Shown here piece by piece: positions 1-7,899 of a stretch of DNA of 64,000 nucleotides. How positions within the stretch are numbered: position 1 is the first letter of the stretch; the number at the start of each line of letters is the position of its first letter. The translations under genes were made by a program, and so were the position numbers. The stretch covers positions 496,001-560,000 of the forward strand of contig JADJLZ010000001.1 in NCBI GenBank assembly GCA_016709875.1, in the 5' to 3' direction. The DNA is from Planctomycetota bacterium. Its GTDB lineage: Bacteria > Planctomycetota > UBA1135 > GCA-002686595. The notes below the pieces were generated by a model. The model did not search any database, was not told the origin of the DNA, and saw nothing but the letters and a program-made list of their open reading frames with translations.

Positions 1-100
1 CGCCGCCGAGGAAGCGCAACTCGACCAACGCATCACGAGCGTGGAGAGCGCGCTCGACTGGCTGCGTGCGCGCCTGGGTCAGGACGGCGGGAACACCTGA
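1..100 (+). CDS. C-terminal end of an unidentified protein (truncated by window edge)
   Basis: The frame starting at base 2 is open from the window edge to a TGA at 98-100 and gives 32 residues. They are helix-forming and charged (AAEEAQLDQRITSVES then ALDWLRARLG), as in a coiled-coil tail. Its last bases overlap the 3' end of the convergent UbiA-like gene by about 22 bp. Nothing in the tail identifies a family. Function unknown. Confidence 0.45.
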   Translation, partial: AAEEAQLDQRITSVESALDWLRARLGQDGGNT

Positions 101-948
101 CGCAGGCCCCAGGCGAGCGGGTAGCCGACGCCCAGGATCGCCAGCCCGACCCACGGACCGCCTCCGGCCCAGGCCACCGAGGCGCTGTAGAAGAGCAGGA
201 GCCGCAGCGCGACGCCCATCGACTGCATGATCTTGGGGCGCGGCCAGGCGCGCGTGGAGAGCGCGAGCCAGCCGACGCGCAGCGCAGCGATCGGCGCGGT
301 CGGCACGAGCGCGAAGCCTAGTGGCACGAGTTGGCAGGCGCCCGCGGCGAGCAACAGCGCGCGCGGGCGCTGGCCGATGCGCGCCTCGTCGCCGTCCTCC
401 ATGCGCCCCAGGCGCGAAACGAGGAACACGTACGCGCCGTAGCCGGCGGCGAGCCAGGCTCCCTGCGACTCGAAGGCGCCGACGGCCAGCATGCCCGCCG
501 AGAGGTTGCCCGCGCGGCACAGTCCGAGCAGCACCGGTCCGCGCCACGCGCCGCGTCCGGCGACGTCGTAGAGCGCCGCGAGCAGCGCGACGGCGCCCAG
601 CGCCCAGCTCCCGGCGAGGAGCGGTCCTCCGGCGAGCAACACCAGCGCGAGCGCGAGCGCCGTCCCGGCGCGGATCCTGCCCGAGGGGATCGGCCGCTGC
701 GCTCGCGTGCGCGCGTCCTGCGCGCGATCGGCCCAGTCGTTGAGCGCCATTCCGCCGTGGTAGACGCACAGGGACCCGATCACCGGGCGCACGAGCTCCG
801 TCCAGGCGCACGTGCCGCGGCTCGCGAACACCGCGCCCGCGACGATGTCGGCCGCGGCGGTGGTCGCCAGCGAGAGCCGCAGCAGCGCGCCGAAGGCGAG
901 CAGCGGGCTACTTGAAGTACCAGCGTTGGATGTCGTTGAAGGTGACAT
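79..948 (-). CDS. UbiA-family prenyltransferase-like membrane protein
   Basis: The 289-residue protein is largely hydrophobic, with about eight likely membrane segments. It carries the first UbiA Asp-rich motif as NDWADRAQDA followed by RPIPSGR. UbiA enzymes join a polyprenyl diphosphate to an acceptor inside the membrane. The second motif is weak (YDVAGRG), and the CRAGN stretch recalls the EboC-like subgroup, so substrate and even activity are uncertain. The ATG start lies 41 bp inside the end of rseP. No other good start follows before the first membrane segment, so the long overlap is accepted. It is the last gene of a dxr-rseP-ubiA-like run. Confidence 0.75.
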   Translation of the reverse strand: MSPSTTSNAGTSSSPLLAFGALLRLSLATTAAADIVAGAVFASRGTCAWTELVRPVIGSLCVYHGGMALNDWADRAQDARTRAQRPIPSGRIRAGTALALALVLLAGGPLLAGSWALGAVALLAALYDVAGRGAWRGPVLLGLCRAGNLSAGMLAVGAFESQGAWLAAGYGAYVFLVSRLGRMEDGDEARIGQRPRALLLAAGACQLVPLGFALVPTAPIAALRVGWLALSTRAWPRPKIMQSMGVALRLLLFYSASVAWAGGGPWVGLAILGVGYPLAWGLRQVFPPS

Positions 949-2746
949 ACACCACCAGCGACACGAGCAGCACGAGCCCGACCATCTGGCTGTAGGAGAG
1001 CACGCGCTCGGAGACGGGCGAGCCCTTGATCTTCTCGATCAGGAGGAAGAACAAGTGTCCGCCGTCGAGCACCGGAATCGGGAGCACGTTGAGGAACGCG
1101 AGGCTCACGCTCAGCATGCACAGGAAATAGAACAGCTTCGAGAGCCCCTGGCCGGCCCAGGTGTACGAGACGTGGCCGATCGTGATGATCCCGCCCACGT
1201 TGTCGCCGCTCACCTGGCCGGTCATGATGCGCTTCAGCGTCAGCCAGGAATCGGCCATCAAGCGCCACGAGGAGAGCACGCCCATGCGCAGCGCTTCGGC
1301 GGGGCTGGGCGCTTGGTAGGTGTAGTTGGCGGCCTGGAAGTCGATCCCGTAGTCCGCGCCGGGCAGCATCGCGGGCTGGACGGAGAACTCGAGTTCCTGC
1401 GCGGCCTCGCCCTCGGCGCCGGCGCGCCGCACGACGACGGCCAGCGCTTTCGAGCTGCCCGCCTGCTCGAGGACCGGAGTGATGTCCTCGAAGCGCGCGA
1501 TCGGCTTCCCGTCCACGGAGACGATCTCGTCGCCCGTCTGGATCCCGGCTTCCGCTGCGGCTCCCTTGGGAATGACCTGGATGCGGGCGCTCGCGGGATC
1601 CAAGCCGAGGTCGATGTCGCGGAAGAGCGCGAGTCCGCGCGCGGCGTCGAGCGCGGGGCCCTGGAGTTCGAGTGGCTTCCCGCCGCGCCCGACCACGATG
1701 TGCGTGGAATCGTGCGGCGCGTCGAGGGCGTACAGCAGATCCGATTCGGTGCGGATCAGCGTCCCGTCGACGGAGAAGAAGACGTCGCCTTGCTGCAGGC
1801 CGAGCGCCTGTGCGTCGGCGTTCGTGCGCAGCGCAGCGATGCGGTTGCTCGTGGGGGCGAGCCCGAGGATCGAGCGACCCTTGCCGGGGATGGGTGTCGG
1901 TTCGATGCGAGCGACGCCCGTCTGGTCGGCGGCAGCGGCCGTCTTGCGCGTGTAGTGCAGCGAGATGGGTCCGTAGAAGCGCGAAGCGAAACGCACCTCC
2001 TCGCTGAGCGACAGGCCCGGCGGCGCGCCCTCGACCGAGTCGATGCGGTCGCCGTCGCGCAACCCCGACTTCCACGCGGGGGAACCCTCGGTCACCTGGA
2101 TCTCGCGCCCGCGGTCCTCCGGCGGGCGGATGCCGATCACATTGATGCCGAGGCCCTTGTCGTACACCGGCGGCACGACGACCGTGTGCGGCTCCTTCGC
2201 CCCGGGCGCGAGCAGCCGCAGCTCCGCACCATCCGAGGGGCCGAGCGCGACCTCGGGCGTGATGTTGTCAAAGCCGATCACCGCGTGGCCGTTGACCGCG
2301 AGCACGCGTGAGCCGGGCTCTACGTCCGCGGTCCAGGCGGGCATGCCAGGCTCGGTCGAGCCGATCACGGGCTCGACCATCGGCACGCCCACGGCGAGCA
2401 CGATCGGGAACACGACCAGCGCGAAGACGACGTTCATCAGCACGCCGCCGGCGTAGATCAGGAAGCGCTGGCCGACCGACTTCGACTGCAACTCGTCGGG
2501 CGCGGGCGCACGGCCATCCAGATTGTCCTCGCCCGCCATGCGCACGTAGCCGCCGAGCGGCAGCAGCGCGAGCTGGTAGACCGTCGAGCCCCGGCGCCAG
2601 GCGAGCAGGCGCGGGCCAAAGCCCAGGCTGAACACGTCGACGCGCACCTTGCACAGGCGCGCCGCGAGAAAGTGGCCGAGCTCGTGCACGAAGATGACCA
2701 GGCCGATGCCCAGCACCATCGCCAGCTTGCGCTCGAGATCGTTCAC
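908..2746 (-). CDS. rseP: RIP metalloprotease RseP / site-2 protease (M50)
   Basis: Intramembrane zinc protease that cleaves membrane-bound regulators, classically anti-sigma factors. The zinc motif HELGH is at residues 21-25 in the first membrane helix. The third zinc-ligand motif, LNVLPIPVLDGGH, is at about 552-564 and is followed by two further hydrophobic segments. Between them lie a membrane segment near residue 100 and PDZ-like modules; one carries the GDEIVSVDGKPI pattern, and at least two copies are readable. At 612 residues it is longer than E. coli RseP (about 450), which fits an extra PDZ domain. It starts with GTG overlapping the dxr stop (GTGA). The dxr-rseP order is common in bacteria. 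Confidence 0.93.
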   Translation of the reverse strand: MNDLERKLAMVLGIGLVIFVHELGHFLAARLCKVRVDVFSLGFGPRLLAWRRGSTVYQLALLPLGGYVRMAGEDNLDGRAPAPDELQSKSVGQRFLIYAGGVLMNVVFALVVFPIVLAVGVPMVEPVIGSTEPGMPAWTADVEPGSRVLAVNGHAVIGFDNITPEVALGPSDGAELRLLAPGAKEPHTVVVPPVYDKGLGINVIGIRPPEDRGREIQVTEGSPAWKSGLRDGDRIDSVEGAPPGLSLSEEVRFASRFYGPISLHYTRKTAAAADQTGVARIEPTPIPGKGRSILGLAPTSNRIAALRTNADAQALGLQQGDVFFSVDGTLIRTESDLLYALDAPHDSTHIVVGRGGKPLELQGPALDAARGLALFRDIDLGLDPASARIQVIPKGAAAEAGIQTGDEIVSVDGKPIARFEDITPVLEQAGSSKALAVVVRRAGAEGEAAQELEFSVQPAMLPGADYGIDFQAANYTYQAPSPAEALRMGVLSSWRLMADSWLTLKRIMTGQVSGDNVGGIITIGHVSYTWAGQGLSKLFYFLCMLSVSLAFLNVLPIPVLDGGHLFFLLIEKIKGSPVSERVLSYSQMVGLVLLVSLVVYVTFNDIQRWYFK

Positions 2747-3912
2747 GAGGCCTCCTTGGCGGCCGAGCGGGACTCGATCTCCTCGCGCGCGTCACGGCGC
2801 GCGCTGGCGTCGGCCTCGACGAGATCCGCGACGCTCGCGCAGCGACCGGCGCGGCGCTCGAGCACGGCGGCGTTGATGCGCGCGATGTCGGTGAATCCGA
2901 TGCGGCGTTTCAGGAAGGCTTCCACGGCCACCTCATCGGCCGCGTTGAGCACCGCACCGGAGTCCTGCCCCAGGTCGACGCAGCGGTAGCCCAGTTCGAG
3001 CGCGGGGAAGCGCGCGTGATCGGGCGCCTCGAATTCCAGGCGGCGGAAGAGTTCGAGATCGAAGCCGGTGCGCGGCGCGCTCGCGCGGTCGGGATGGTGC
3101 AGGGCGTAGTGGATCGGCAGTCGCATGTCGGGCGGGCCCATCTGGGCGATCACGGAGCCGTCGACGAACTCGACCAGCGAGTGCACGATCGACTGCGGGT
3201 GGATGACGACCTCGATGCGTTCGCGCTCGAGGCCGAAGAGGTGCTGCAGCTCGATCACTTCGAGCGCCTTGTTCATCAGCGTCGCCGAGCCGATGCTGAT
3301 GCGCGGGCCCATGCTCCAGTTGGGGTGCTTGAGCGCCGCTTCGGGCGTCGCGCGCTCGAGCTCGGCCGCCGTCGCCTTGCGGAAGGGGCCGCCGCTGGCG
3401 GTCAGGATCACGCGCCGCACGCGCTCGATGCGCTCGCCGCGCAGGCACTGGAAGATCGCCGAGTGCTCGCTGTCGACAGGCACGATGCGCGCACCGTGGC
3501 GCTGCGCGAGCGGCATCAGCAGCGCGCCCGCCATCACCAGCGACTCCTTGTTCGCCAGGGCGAGCGTCTTGCCGCGCTCGAGCACGCGCACCGAGGCCGG
3601 CAGGCCGGCCGCGCCGACGACGCCGTGCACGGCGATGTCGTATTCGCACTCGGCCGCGATCGCCTCGAGCGCCCGCGGACCCCGGTGCAGGTGCGTACCC
3701 ACGGGGAGCTGCGGAGCGATTCGCTCGGCGGCGGCCTCGTCCTCGAGCGCTACCCAGCGCGGGTGGAAACGCCGGCACTGCTCGAGCAGCTTCTCGGAGG
3801 AGCTGCGGGCCGCCAGGCCGCTCACGCGTAGCTCTCCGGGGCTTTCCCCGACGAGCTCCAGGGTCTGGGTCCCGATGGAGCCGGTACTCCCGAGCACGAG
3901 CAAGGATTGCAT
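2743..3912 (-). CDS. dxr: 1-deoxy-D-xylulose 5-phosphate reductoisomerase
   Basis: Second step of the MEP isoprenoid pathway: NADPH-dependent rearrangement and reduction of DXP to MEP. The N-terminal Rossmann motif is GSTGSIG at residues 8-14. LANKESLVMAG and DSEHSAIFQCL are the conserved NADPH and metal-binding stretches. The frame is open further upstream, to 4008, but those 32 residues are Pro/Ala/Arg-rich and unlike the family. The ATG at 3912 gives 389 residues, the usual length. The stop overlaps the rseP start. Confidence 0.95.
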   Translation of the reverse strand: MQSLLVLGSTGSIGTQTLELVGESPGELRVSGLAARSSSEKLLEQCRRFHPRWVALEDEAAAERIAPQLPVGTHLHRGPRALEAIAAECEYDIAVHGVVGAAGLPASVRVLERGKTLALANKESLVMAGALLMPLAQRHGARIVPVDSEHSAIFQCLRGERIERVRRVILTASGGPFRKATAAELERATPEAALKHPNWSMGPRISIGSATLMNKALEVIELQHLFGLERERIEVVIHPQSIVHSLVEFVDGSVIAQMGPPDMRLPIHYALHHPDRASAPRTGFDLELFRRLEFEAPDHARFPALELGYRCVDLGQDSGAVLNAADEVAVEAFLKRRIGFTDIARINAAVLERRAGRCASVADLVEADASARRDAREEIESRSAAKEAS

Positions 3913-4013
3913 GAAGGTGGGGCGACGAGGTGCGGGCGCGGCGTTGCCGGCGCGCGGGTCTGCATCTAGTGTAGGCCGCGAGGGGTGCCGCATGGAAACC
4001 CCGTCCACCGGTC

Positions 4014-4523
4014 ATGTGGCAACGAAGAGCGAAGCACTGTCCCCTGTGCGCGGCGGCCCTGGTCCAAGGCGCGCTCGAGGGGCGCGCGCGCGTGCACTGC
4101 AGCGTGTGCAGCTTCGTGCTGTACGAGAACCCGGCCGCCGCCTCCGCCGGGCTGGTGCTCGACGGTGAGCGCCGCGTGCTGCTCGTGCGGCGCGCGATCG
4201 AGCCCTTCCGCGGGCGCTGGGCGCTGCCCGCGGGCTACCAGGAGATCGACGAGGAGCCCGCCCAGACCGCCGTGCGCGAGGTGCGCGAGGAGTCGGGCAT
4301 CGAGGTCGAGGTGCTTTCGCTGCACGACCTGATCTTCGTGCCCGAGGACCTGCGCCGGCCCGCCAACGTCGCGATCTACCTCTGCCGGCCCGTCGGGGGC
4401 CGGCTGCAGGCGGGCGAGGACGCGCTCGAAGCGGCTTGGTTCGGCCTCGACGCGCTGCCCTTGGATTTGGCCTTCGACAACGGCCCGCGCATCCTCGATC
4501 GCCTGCGCCGCAGCCTGCCTTGA
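4014..4523 (+). CDS. NUDIX hydrolase with N-terminal zinc ribbon
   Basis: The protein has 169 residues. A CPLC/CSVC pair in the first 35 residues looks like a zinc ribbon. It is followed by a Nudix fold with a complete Nudix box (GYQEIDEEPAQTAVREVREE then SGI), so the metal-binding Glu residues are present. Members hydrolyse nucleoside diphosphates linked to another moiety; NADH-pyrophosphatase-like and ADP-ribose-like relatives share the zinc ribbon plus Nudix layout. The substrate cannot be read from the sequence. The gene is divergent from dxr, and purM follows 52 bp downstream. Confidence 0.88.
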   Translation: MWQRRAKHCPLCAAALVQGALEGRARVHCSVCSFVLYENPAAASAGLVLDGERRVLLVRRAIEPFRGRWALPAGYQEIDEEPAQTAVREVREESGIEVEVLSLHDLIFVPEDLRRPANVAIYLCRPVGGRLQAGEDALEAAWFGLDALPLDLAFDNGPRILDRLRRSLP

Positions 4524-4575
4524 GGCGCGCTTCTGCCGCGGGCCCGGGGATGCTAGGCTCGCCCTTCGGTACCCC

Positions 4576-5622
4576 ATGAGCCAACCCTCGCGCTACGCCG
4601 AAGCCGGCGTCGACATCAACCGCAAGTACGAGGCCGTCGAGCGCGCCACGCAGGCGATCCGCAAGACCTTCACGCCCGGAGTGGTGGGGGACGTGGGCCA
4701 GTTCGGCGGCCTGTTCGACCCCGCGCGCGTCGGCTGCGGCGGCCAGTTGCTGGTCGCCAGCGCGGACGGCGTCGGAACCAAGCTCGAGGTCGCCAAGCGC
4801 GCGGGCGTCTACGACACCGTCGGTCGCTGCCTGGTCAACCACTGCATCAACGACATCCTCGTGCAGGGCGCGCGGCCGTTGTTCTTCATGGACTACGTCG
4901 CGGTCGGCATCATGGACCCGCAGATGGCGAGCGCGCTGATCGGCGGCTGCGCACAGGCCTGCCAGGAAAACGGCGTGGCGCTGCTCGGCGGCGAGACGGC
5001 CGAGATGCCCGGGCTCTACACGCCGGGCGACTTCGACCTCGCCGGCTTCATCGTCGGTTCGGTCGCGCGCGAGAAGCTGCTCGATGGCAGCCGCGTGAAA
5101 CCCGGGCAGAAGATCCTCGCGCTGCGCTCCTCGGGACTGCACACGAACGGCTATTCGCTGGCGCGCAAGGTGCTCTTCGAGAAGCTCGGCCTTGCGATCG
5201 GCGACAAGCCGCGCGAGCTCGGCGGAGCGACCGTCGGCGAAGCGCTTCTCGCGATCCACCGCTCCTACTACAAGCTGCTCTGGCCGCTGCTCGAGCAGGA
5301 CCGCCTGTGCGCGCTGGCGCACATCACGGGCGGGGGACTCGTCGACAACGTGCCGCGCGTCCTCGGCCGCTGCGACGCGTGGATCGACCGCACGAGCTGG
5401 GAGCCGCCGGCGCTCTTCCGCTACCTGTGCGAGCAGGGCGACGTCGCCCAGGACGAGCGCTACCAGGTCTTCAACATGGGTATCGGCATGGTGCTCTTCG
5501 TCGAGCCCGCGCACGAGCGCGAGGTGCGCTCCGCGCTCCAGGCGCAGGGCGAAGCAGTGCTCGAGATCGGCCGCACGGAAGCGGCGCAGGGCCCCGAAGG
5601 AGTCGTGCGCTGGTCGCACTGA
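4576..5622 (+). CDS. purM: Phosphoribosylformylglycinamidine cyclo-ligase (AIR synthetase)
   Basis: Fifth step of de novo purine synthesis: ATP-dependent closure of FGAM to AIR. The 348 residues match the usual length. Diagnostic stretches are YAEAGVDI near the N terminus, VASADGVGTKLEVA, VNHCINDILVQGA (metal and ATP site), GGETAEMPG and HITGGGLVDNVPRVL. A TGCTAGGCT sequence about 18-25 bp upstream of the ATG could be an extended -10 element. The 3' end overlaps the next gene if the CTG start proposed there is right. Confidence 0.96.
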   Translation: MSQPSRYAEAGVDINRKYEAVERATQAIRKTFTPGVVGDVGQFGGLFDPARVGCGGQLLVASADGVGTKLEVAKRAGVYDTVGRCLVNHCINDILVQGARPLFFMDYVAVGIMDPQMASALIGGCAQACQENGVALLGGETAEMPGLYTPGDFDLAGFIVGSVAREKLLDGSRVKPGQKILALRSSGLHTNGYSLARKVLFEKLGLAIGDKPRELGGATVGEALLAIHRSYYKLLWPLLEQDRLCALAHITGGGLVDNVPRVLGRCDAWIDRTSWEPPALFRYLCEQGDVAQDERYQVFNMGIGMVLFVEPAHEREVRSALQAQGEAVLEIGRTEAAQGPEGVVRWSH

Positions 5623-6542
5623 GCGCGATCCTGGCGCTGGCGCTGTGCGCAGCGCCGGGCAGCGAGTGGCGCGGGGCCTGGGACGACCTCGAACGCCTGC
5701 AGACGCTCGTCCCCGGCAGCGAGCCGGCGCGGCGCCTCGAAGCCGAACTCTCCGCGCTCTCGAGCTCGCGCGAGCGCGAGGCGCGCAAGGTGCACGACAA
5801 GGCCGAGGCCTTCCGCGCGCGCGTGCTCGCCGCCGAACTCACGCGCTTCCGCGGCAGCTCGCCGCGACCGCTCGGGCCTCCGGGCGTGGAGCTGGACTAC
5901 GGGCCGCGCGAGGCGCGCTTCGCGGCCGAGGTGCTCGGCCCAGGACCGGCGCGAGCGCAGGCAGCGCTGCACGCGCTCGGCGATCCAGATGATCCGCGCG
6001 GCACCGGCCGGCGCGAGCTCGCGCTGGAGGTCGCCTACCAGGAATACGCGGCGCACCGGCTCGAGGGCGCGCTGGCGCTCGGCGAAGCGCTCTCGAAGGA
6101 CCTCGGCGACGTCGAGTCCGCGCTGCTGTGGCTGCGCAGTGCGAGCCTTGCCGGGCGCGTCGAAGATGCGCGCCGCGAAGTCGCCGCGCGGGAGCAGGGC
6201 GCACCGGTCGCGGCTGCGATCGAATTCGACCTGCTCGACGCGCAGCTCGCACTCGCGCGCGAGGAGCCCGGCGCCGCGCGGCGCGCGCTCGGGCGAGCGC
6301 TGGCGCTGGGGTCGAGCCGTGCGCTGGTCGAGATCGCCTGGTTGGAACTCGAGGAGCGCCGATCTGCCGCAGCGGCACGCTGGCTTGCAGGCGAACTGGA
6401 TGCGAGCGCTGCGCAGGGCCGCGAACCGCGCCGCAGGGCCTGGATTGGCTTCGCACTGGCGCAACTGCCCCCCCAAAGCGCAGACTCGTCTCCAGACGCC
6501 CCTCCCGCCGTCCGTCCGCCCGGTGGGGAAACCAGACCCTAG
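5610..6542 (+). CDS. Exported alpha-helical protein of unknown function, probable CTG start
   Basis: The frame runs open from within purM, but only the part after about 5610 looks like protein. It has a hydrophobic leader (LVALSAILALALCAAP), then about 290 residues of Ala/Leu/Glu/Arg-rich helices in the style of TPR or other solenoid repeats. No ATG, GTG or TTG precedes the leader in frame. AAGGAG at 5597-5602 sits 7 nt before CTG 5610, so CTG is the best start. This overlaps the purM end by 13 nt and suggests translational coupling. It ends 19 bp before the next exported protein. Function unknown. Confidence 0.6.
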   Translation: MVALSAILALALCAAPGSEWRGAWDDLERLQTLVPGSEPARRLEAELSALSSSREREARKVHDKAEAFRARVLAAELTRFRGSSPRPLGPPGVELDYGPREARFAAEVLGPGPARAQAALHALGDPDDPRGTGRRELALEVAYQEYAAHRLEGALALGEALSKDLGDVESALLWLRSASLAGRVEDARREVAAREQGAPVAAAIEFDLLDAQLALAREEPGAARRALGRALALGSSRALVEIAWLELEERRSAAAARWLAGELDASAAQGREPRRRAWIGFALAQLPPQSADSSPDAPPAVRPPGGETRP

Positions 6543-6561
6543 CCCCGAGCTACTCCAAGCC

Positions 6562-7854
6562 ATGCGAACCCGACTGCTTTCCGCACTTGCCCTGGCCGGA
6601 GCCTGCGCGCTGCCCGCCCTCGCCGCGTCCATGGAGGACGTGCTCAAGCCCGCCGACCACGAGTCGCTGGGCAAGAAGATCGCCAAGTACTTCGAGGCCA
6701 AAGGCGAGAACAAGGGCATCGACAAGGCCAAGGAGGATCTCGCCAAGGAGATGGACGGCCTGGGCAAGAAGCTCAAAGGCCGCGATCCGCTCTCGCTGTG
6801 CGGCGACCTGGGCAAGGCGCTCTGGGAGTCCTTCGACTACACGACGCGCGGGATCGCGGCGGGCAAGGTCAAGACGATCGATTTCAAGGACGGCTACTAC
6901 GGCGAGAAGTCGCAGCTGTCCTACGCGGTCTGGGTCCCGGCCAAGTACGACCCGCGCAAGGCCTATCCGCTGATCGTGTGCATCCCCGAGGCCGGCGTGA
7001 AGCCCGAGGTGCACATCACGGACAAGTGGACCGACAAGGACACGCGCGACAACGCCTTGATCGTCGCGGTCACGATGCCCGAGGACGAGAAGCAGTGGGG
7101 CGAGGCGGGCTCGCCCGAGCAGCCGAGCGGCTTTGCGAACGTGCTCCTGACGATGAAGGAGATCCGCGCCAAGTACGCCATCGACTACGACCGCGTGTAT
7201 CTCACCGGACGCGGCGCGGGCGTGCCTGCTGCCGTGGCGATCGCGGGCCGCGCGCCCGATCGTTTCGCCGGCGTGGTCGGCCGCTCCGGCGACGTCGACG
7301 CGAACGGGCCCGGCCCGGAGAACTTCGCCAACCTCCCGACCTTCTTCGCCGGCGCCGGCGCGAACGCGACCGCCTTCGCGGAGAAGTGCACCAAGGCGGG
7401 GCACGACAACTGCAAGCTGAACCCGGAGGCGAGCGATGCCGACATCTGGGCTTGGATGCAGGCGACCAAGCGCAGCTCCAATCCGGCCGAGGCCGTGCTC
7501 TACCCGGGGATCTCGGGCTCCAACAAGGCCTACTGGATCGCCGTCCCGCGCAGCGCCTACAAGCCGGAAGACTACATCCGCGCCAAGGCCGACAAGGCGA
7601 CCAACACGGTCACGGTCGACGCGAGCGACGCGATCACGCACGTCACGATCTTCCTGAACGACGAGCTCGTGGACCTCGACAAGGAAGTCAAGGTGATCTG
7701 CAACGGCGCGGAGCACGTCGACGAGTTGCACCGCAACCTGTGGGCCACGATGGACTGGATGTACGGTGCGACGAGCGAGCCGGGCCGGATCTTCACGATC
7801 AGCAAGGACTACGACGTCCCCGCCAAGCCCAAGCCCAAGGAAGAGAAGAAGTAG
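6562..7854 (+). CDS. Secreted alpha/beta-hydrolase-fold protein, probably catalytically inactive
   Basis: The protein has 430 residues. A signal peptide ends near LPALAAS (about residue 22), followed by a Lys-rich helical segment. From about 115 it resembles an esterase/PHB-depolymerase-like alpha/beta hydrolase: AVWVPAKYDPRKAYPLIVCIP, then DYDRVYLTGRGAG. In active relatives the elbow reads G-x-S-x-G; here it is G-R-G-A-G, so the nucleophilic Ser is Gly. The surrounding fold is kept (DRFAGVVGRSGDVD), which suggests a binding or structural role. An alternative is a shifted catalytic residue. It lies downstream of another exported protein and before a terminator-like hairpin. Confidence 0.7.
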   Translation: MRTRLLSALALAGACALPALAASMEDVLKPADHESLGKKIAKYFEAKGENKGIDKAKEDLAKEMDGLGKKLKGRDPLSLCGDLGKALWESFDYTTRGIAAGKVKTIDFKDGYYGEKSQLSYAVWVPAKYDPRKAYPLIVCIPEAGVKPEVHITDKWTDKDTRDNALIVAVTMPEDEKQWGEAGSPEQPSGFANVLLTMKEIRAKYAIDYDRVYLTGRGAGVPAAVAIAGRAPDRFAGVVGRSGDVDANGPGPENFANLPTFFAGAGANATAFAEKCTKAGHDNCKLNPEASDADIWAWMQATKRSSNPAEAVLYPGISGSNKAYWIAVPRSAYKPEDYIRAKADKATNTVTVDASDAITHVTIFLNDELVDLDKEVKVICNGAEHVDELHRNLWATMDWMYGATSEPGRIFTISKDYDVPAKPKPKEEKK

Positions 7855-7892
7855 GCCCGCGGGCCCGGGCGGGGAGCGCGACCCCCGCGGGC
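7855..7892 (+). terminator. GC-rich hairpin, possible terminator
   Basis: GCCCGCGGG at 7855-7863 pairs perfectly with CCCGCGGGC at 7884-7892 across a 20-nt loop, immediately after the hydrolase stop codon. There is no U-run, so termination may be weak or factor-assisted. The next start codon is at 7900. Confidence 0.4.
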
Positions 7893-7899
7893 TGTACCG

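Noticed and set aside
3913..4008. Upstream extension of dxr
   Set aside because: Pro/Ala/Arg-rich residues outside the family; 389 residues from 3912 is the usual DXR length.
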